This document shows positions 14,061 through 14,569 of a DNA stretch of 14,569 bases, in pieces. A program made the translations under genes and the position numbers. The DNA is from an uncultured Lachnoanaerobaculum sp. (lineage in GTDB: Bacteria > Bacillota > Clostridia > Lachnospirales > Lachnospiraceae), in NCBI GenBank assembly GCA_937925515.1, contig CALALP010000039.1:1-14569 (forward strand). The letters are read 5' to 3'. The notes below the pieces were generated by a model. The model did not search any database. It was not told where the DNA came from and was given only the letters and a program-made list of their open reading frames with translations. The number at the start of each line of letters is the position of its first letter. Position 1 is the first letter of the stretch.

Positions 14061-14569
14061 GATGTATCTAGTGTAAATAATAAATCCAATGGTGGAAATT
14101 CATCAAATGGAGCTAGATTAGGAGGAACGTTAGCAAGAGAAGCTGAGAATAAAGTAGAAGAGAAAAATAAGAGTCATTCTACTGGAGATGGAAGAAGTTT
14201 TGGCTCTCAAAATAAGTCTAGTGAAGGCAATAATCAGGTTAATGGAGTAGGATCAACTTTGGGGGGAGCATTAGCAAAAGAGGCTAAGGAAGAAATAGAT
14301 AAAGTAAATGAAACTAGGGAAGATGAAACTAAAACACAAGATGATACGGTATATAGTTCACAAAATGAATGGTTATTATCATTTTTAGATATTAATAGTA
14401 ATAATAAAGGTTCAATAAGAGAAATAAGCGATGAAGAAAGAAAAATAATAATAGATAAAATGGAGAAATATTGGAGAAATAATCTTGGAAGAGGTTTAAG
14501 TGTTGAGTATTTAGTTAATGGAGCAGTTATGCGATGTGCTTGTGGAAAAACTCTATTTAATATAGTTGG
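13926..14569 (+). CDS. Second PAAR-like (DUF4280-type) effector, 3' end cut by window edge
   Basis: The frame is open from ATG 13926 to the right edge (214 codons). It starts MAGYQGYSL like the effector at 7849 and keeps that protein's plan: a Ser/Asn/Gly-rich N-terminus, then VYSSQNEWLLSFL ... EKYWRNN, and the beginning of the PAAR-like domain (LVNGAVMRCACGKTL, Cys204 and Cys206). The middle differs. Instead of the long Lys/Glu coiled coil it has two copies of a roughly 50-residue unit, each with GRSFGSQNK (residues 38-45 and 89-97) followed by a Leu-Gly-Gly-(Thr/Ala)-Leu-Ala-(Arg/Lys)-Glu-Ala segment. The toxin part lies beyond the window. It heads a second cassette after the repeat at 13787. 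Confidence 0.8.
   Translation, partial: MAGYQGYSLKGDKSSSKQVDKTIGKRKSNKNNYNGSGRSFGSQNKDVSSVNNKSNGGNSSNGARLGGTLAREAENKVEEKNKSHSTGDGRSFGSQNKSSEGNNQVNGVGSTLGGALAKEAKEEIDKVNETREDETKTQDDTVYSSQNEWLLSFLDINSNNKGSIREISDEERKIIIDKMEKYWRNNLGRGLSVEYLVNGAVMRCACGKTLFNIV

Noticed and set aside
1..14569. CRISPR array, tRNA or rRNA genes
   Set aside because: I saw no regularly spaced repeats, cloverleaf-like GC-rich segments or rRNA signatures on either strand.

Overview
The window is AT-rich, with A/T-ending codons, GGAGG-type ribosome binding sites and ATG starts. That fits a low-GC Firmicute, probably a Lachnospirales/Clostridia relative (inference; no taxonomic marker is present). The left edge (1-1194, minus strand) is a mobilization module: a relaxase that runs off the window and its MobC accessory protein, with a putative oriT in the adjacent non-coding stretch (about 1398-1508).

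From about 1656 to the right end, the plus strand carries part of a contractile-injection-system (CIS) locus resembling T6SS/eCIS. In order it holds: a secreted/membrane-anchored von Willebrand A protein (frameshifted at a T7 run), a broken tssB-like small sheath gene, a tssC-like large sheath gene, two paralogous tube-like genes with their own terminator, a membrane FHA protein, a zinc-ribbon/FHA protein, and a large PAAR-like (DUF4280-type) spike/effector with a transmembrane region. No baseplate, tape-measure or ATPase gene is in the window.

After the effector comes an array of small, N-terminally membrane-anchored proteins whose soluble domain is homologous to the C-terminal domain of the effector itself. 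There are two intact copies, one decayed 3' remnant, and one copy split by a 19-bp tandem duplication. A 433-residue membrane-anchored protein of unknown family follows. Then a second effector module starts: a 274-bp near-copy of the 3' end of the zinc-ribbon/FHA gene plus the start of a second PAAR-like gene, which runs off the right edge. The locus therefore appears to grow by duplicating effector/immunity cassettes, using the 3' end of the FHA gene as the shared arm.

The most striking structure lies between the tssB 5' end and tssC. The segment at about 3606-4130 is coding on the MINUS strand and encodes what looks like the missing C-terminal part of TssB. This indicates an internal inversion that splits tssB and removes the start of tssC. 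Together with the T7 frameshift, an in-frame TAA in tssB and the 19-bp duplication, the locus carries several lesions that could be reversible (phase variation), plain decay, or in part assembly error. The sequence alone cannot decide between these.
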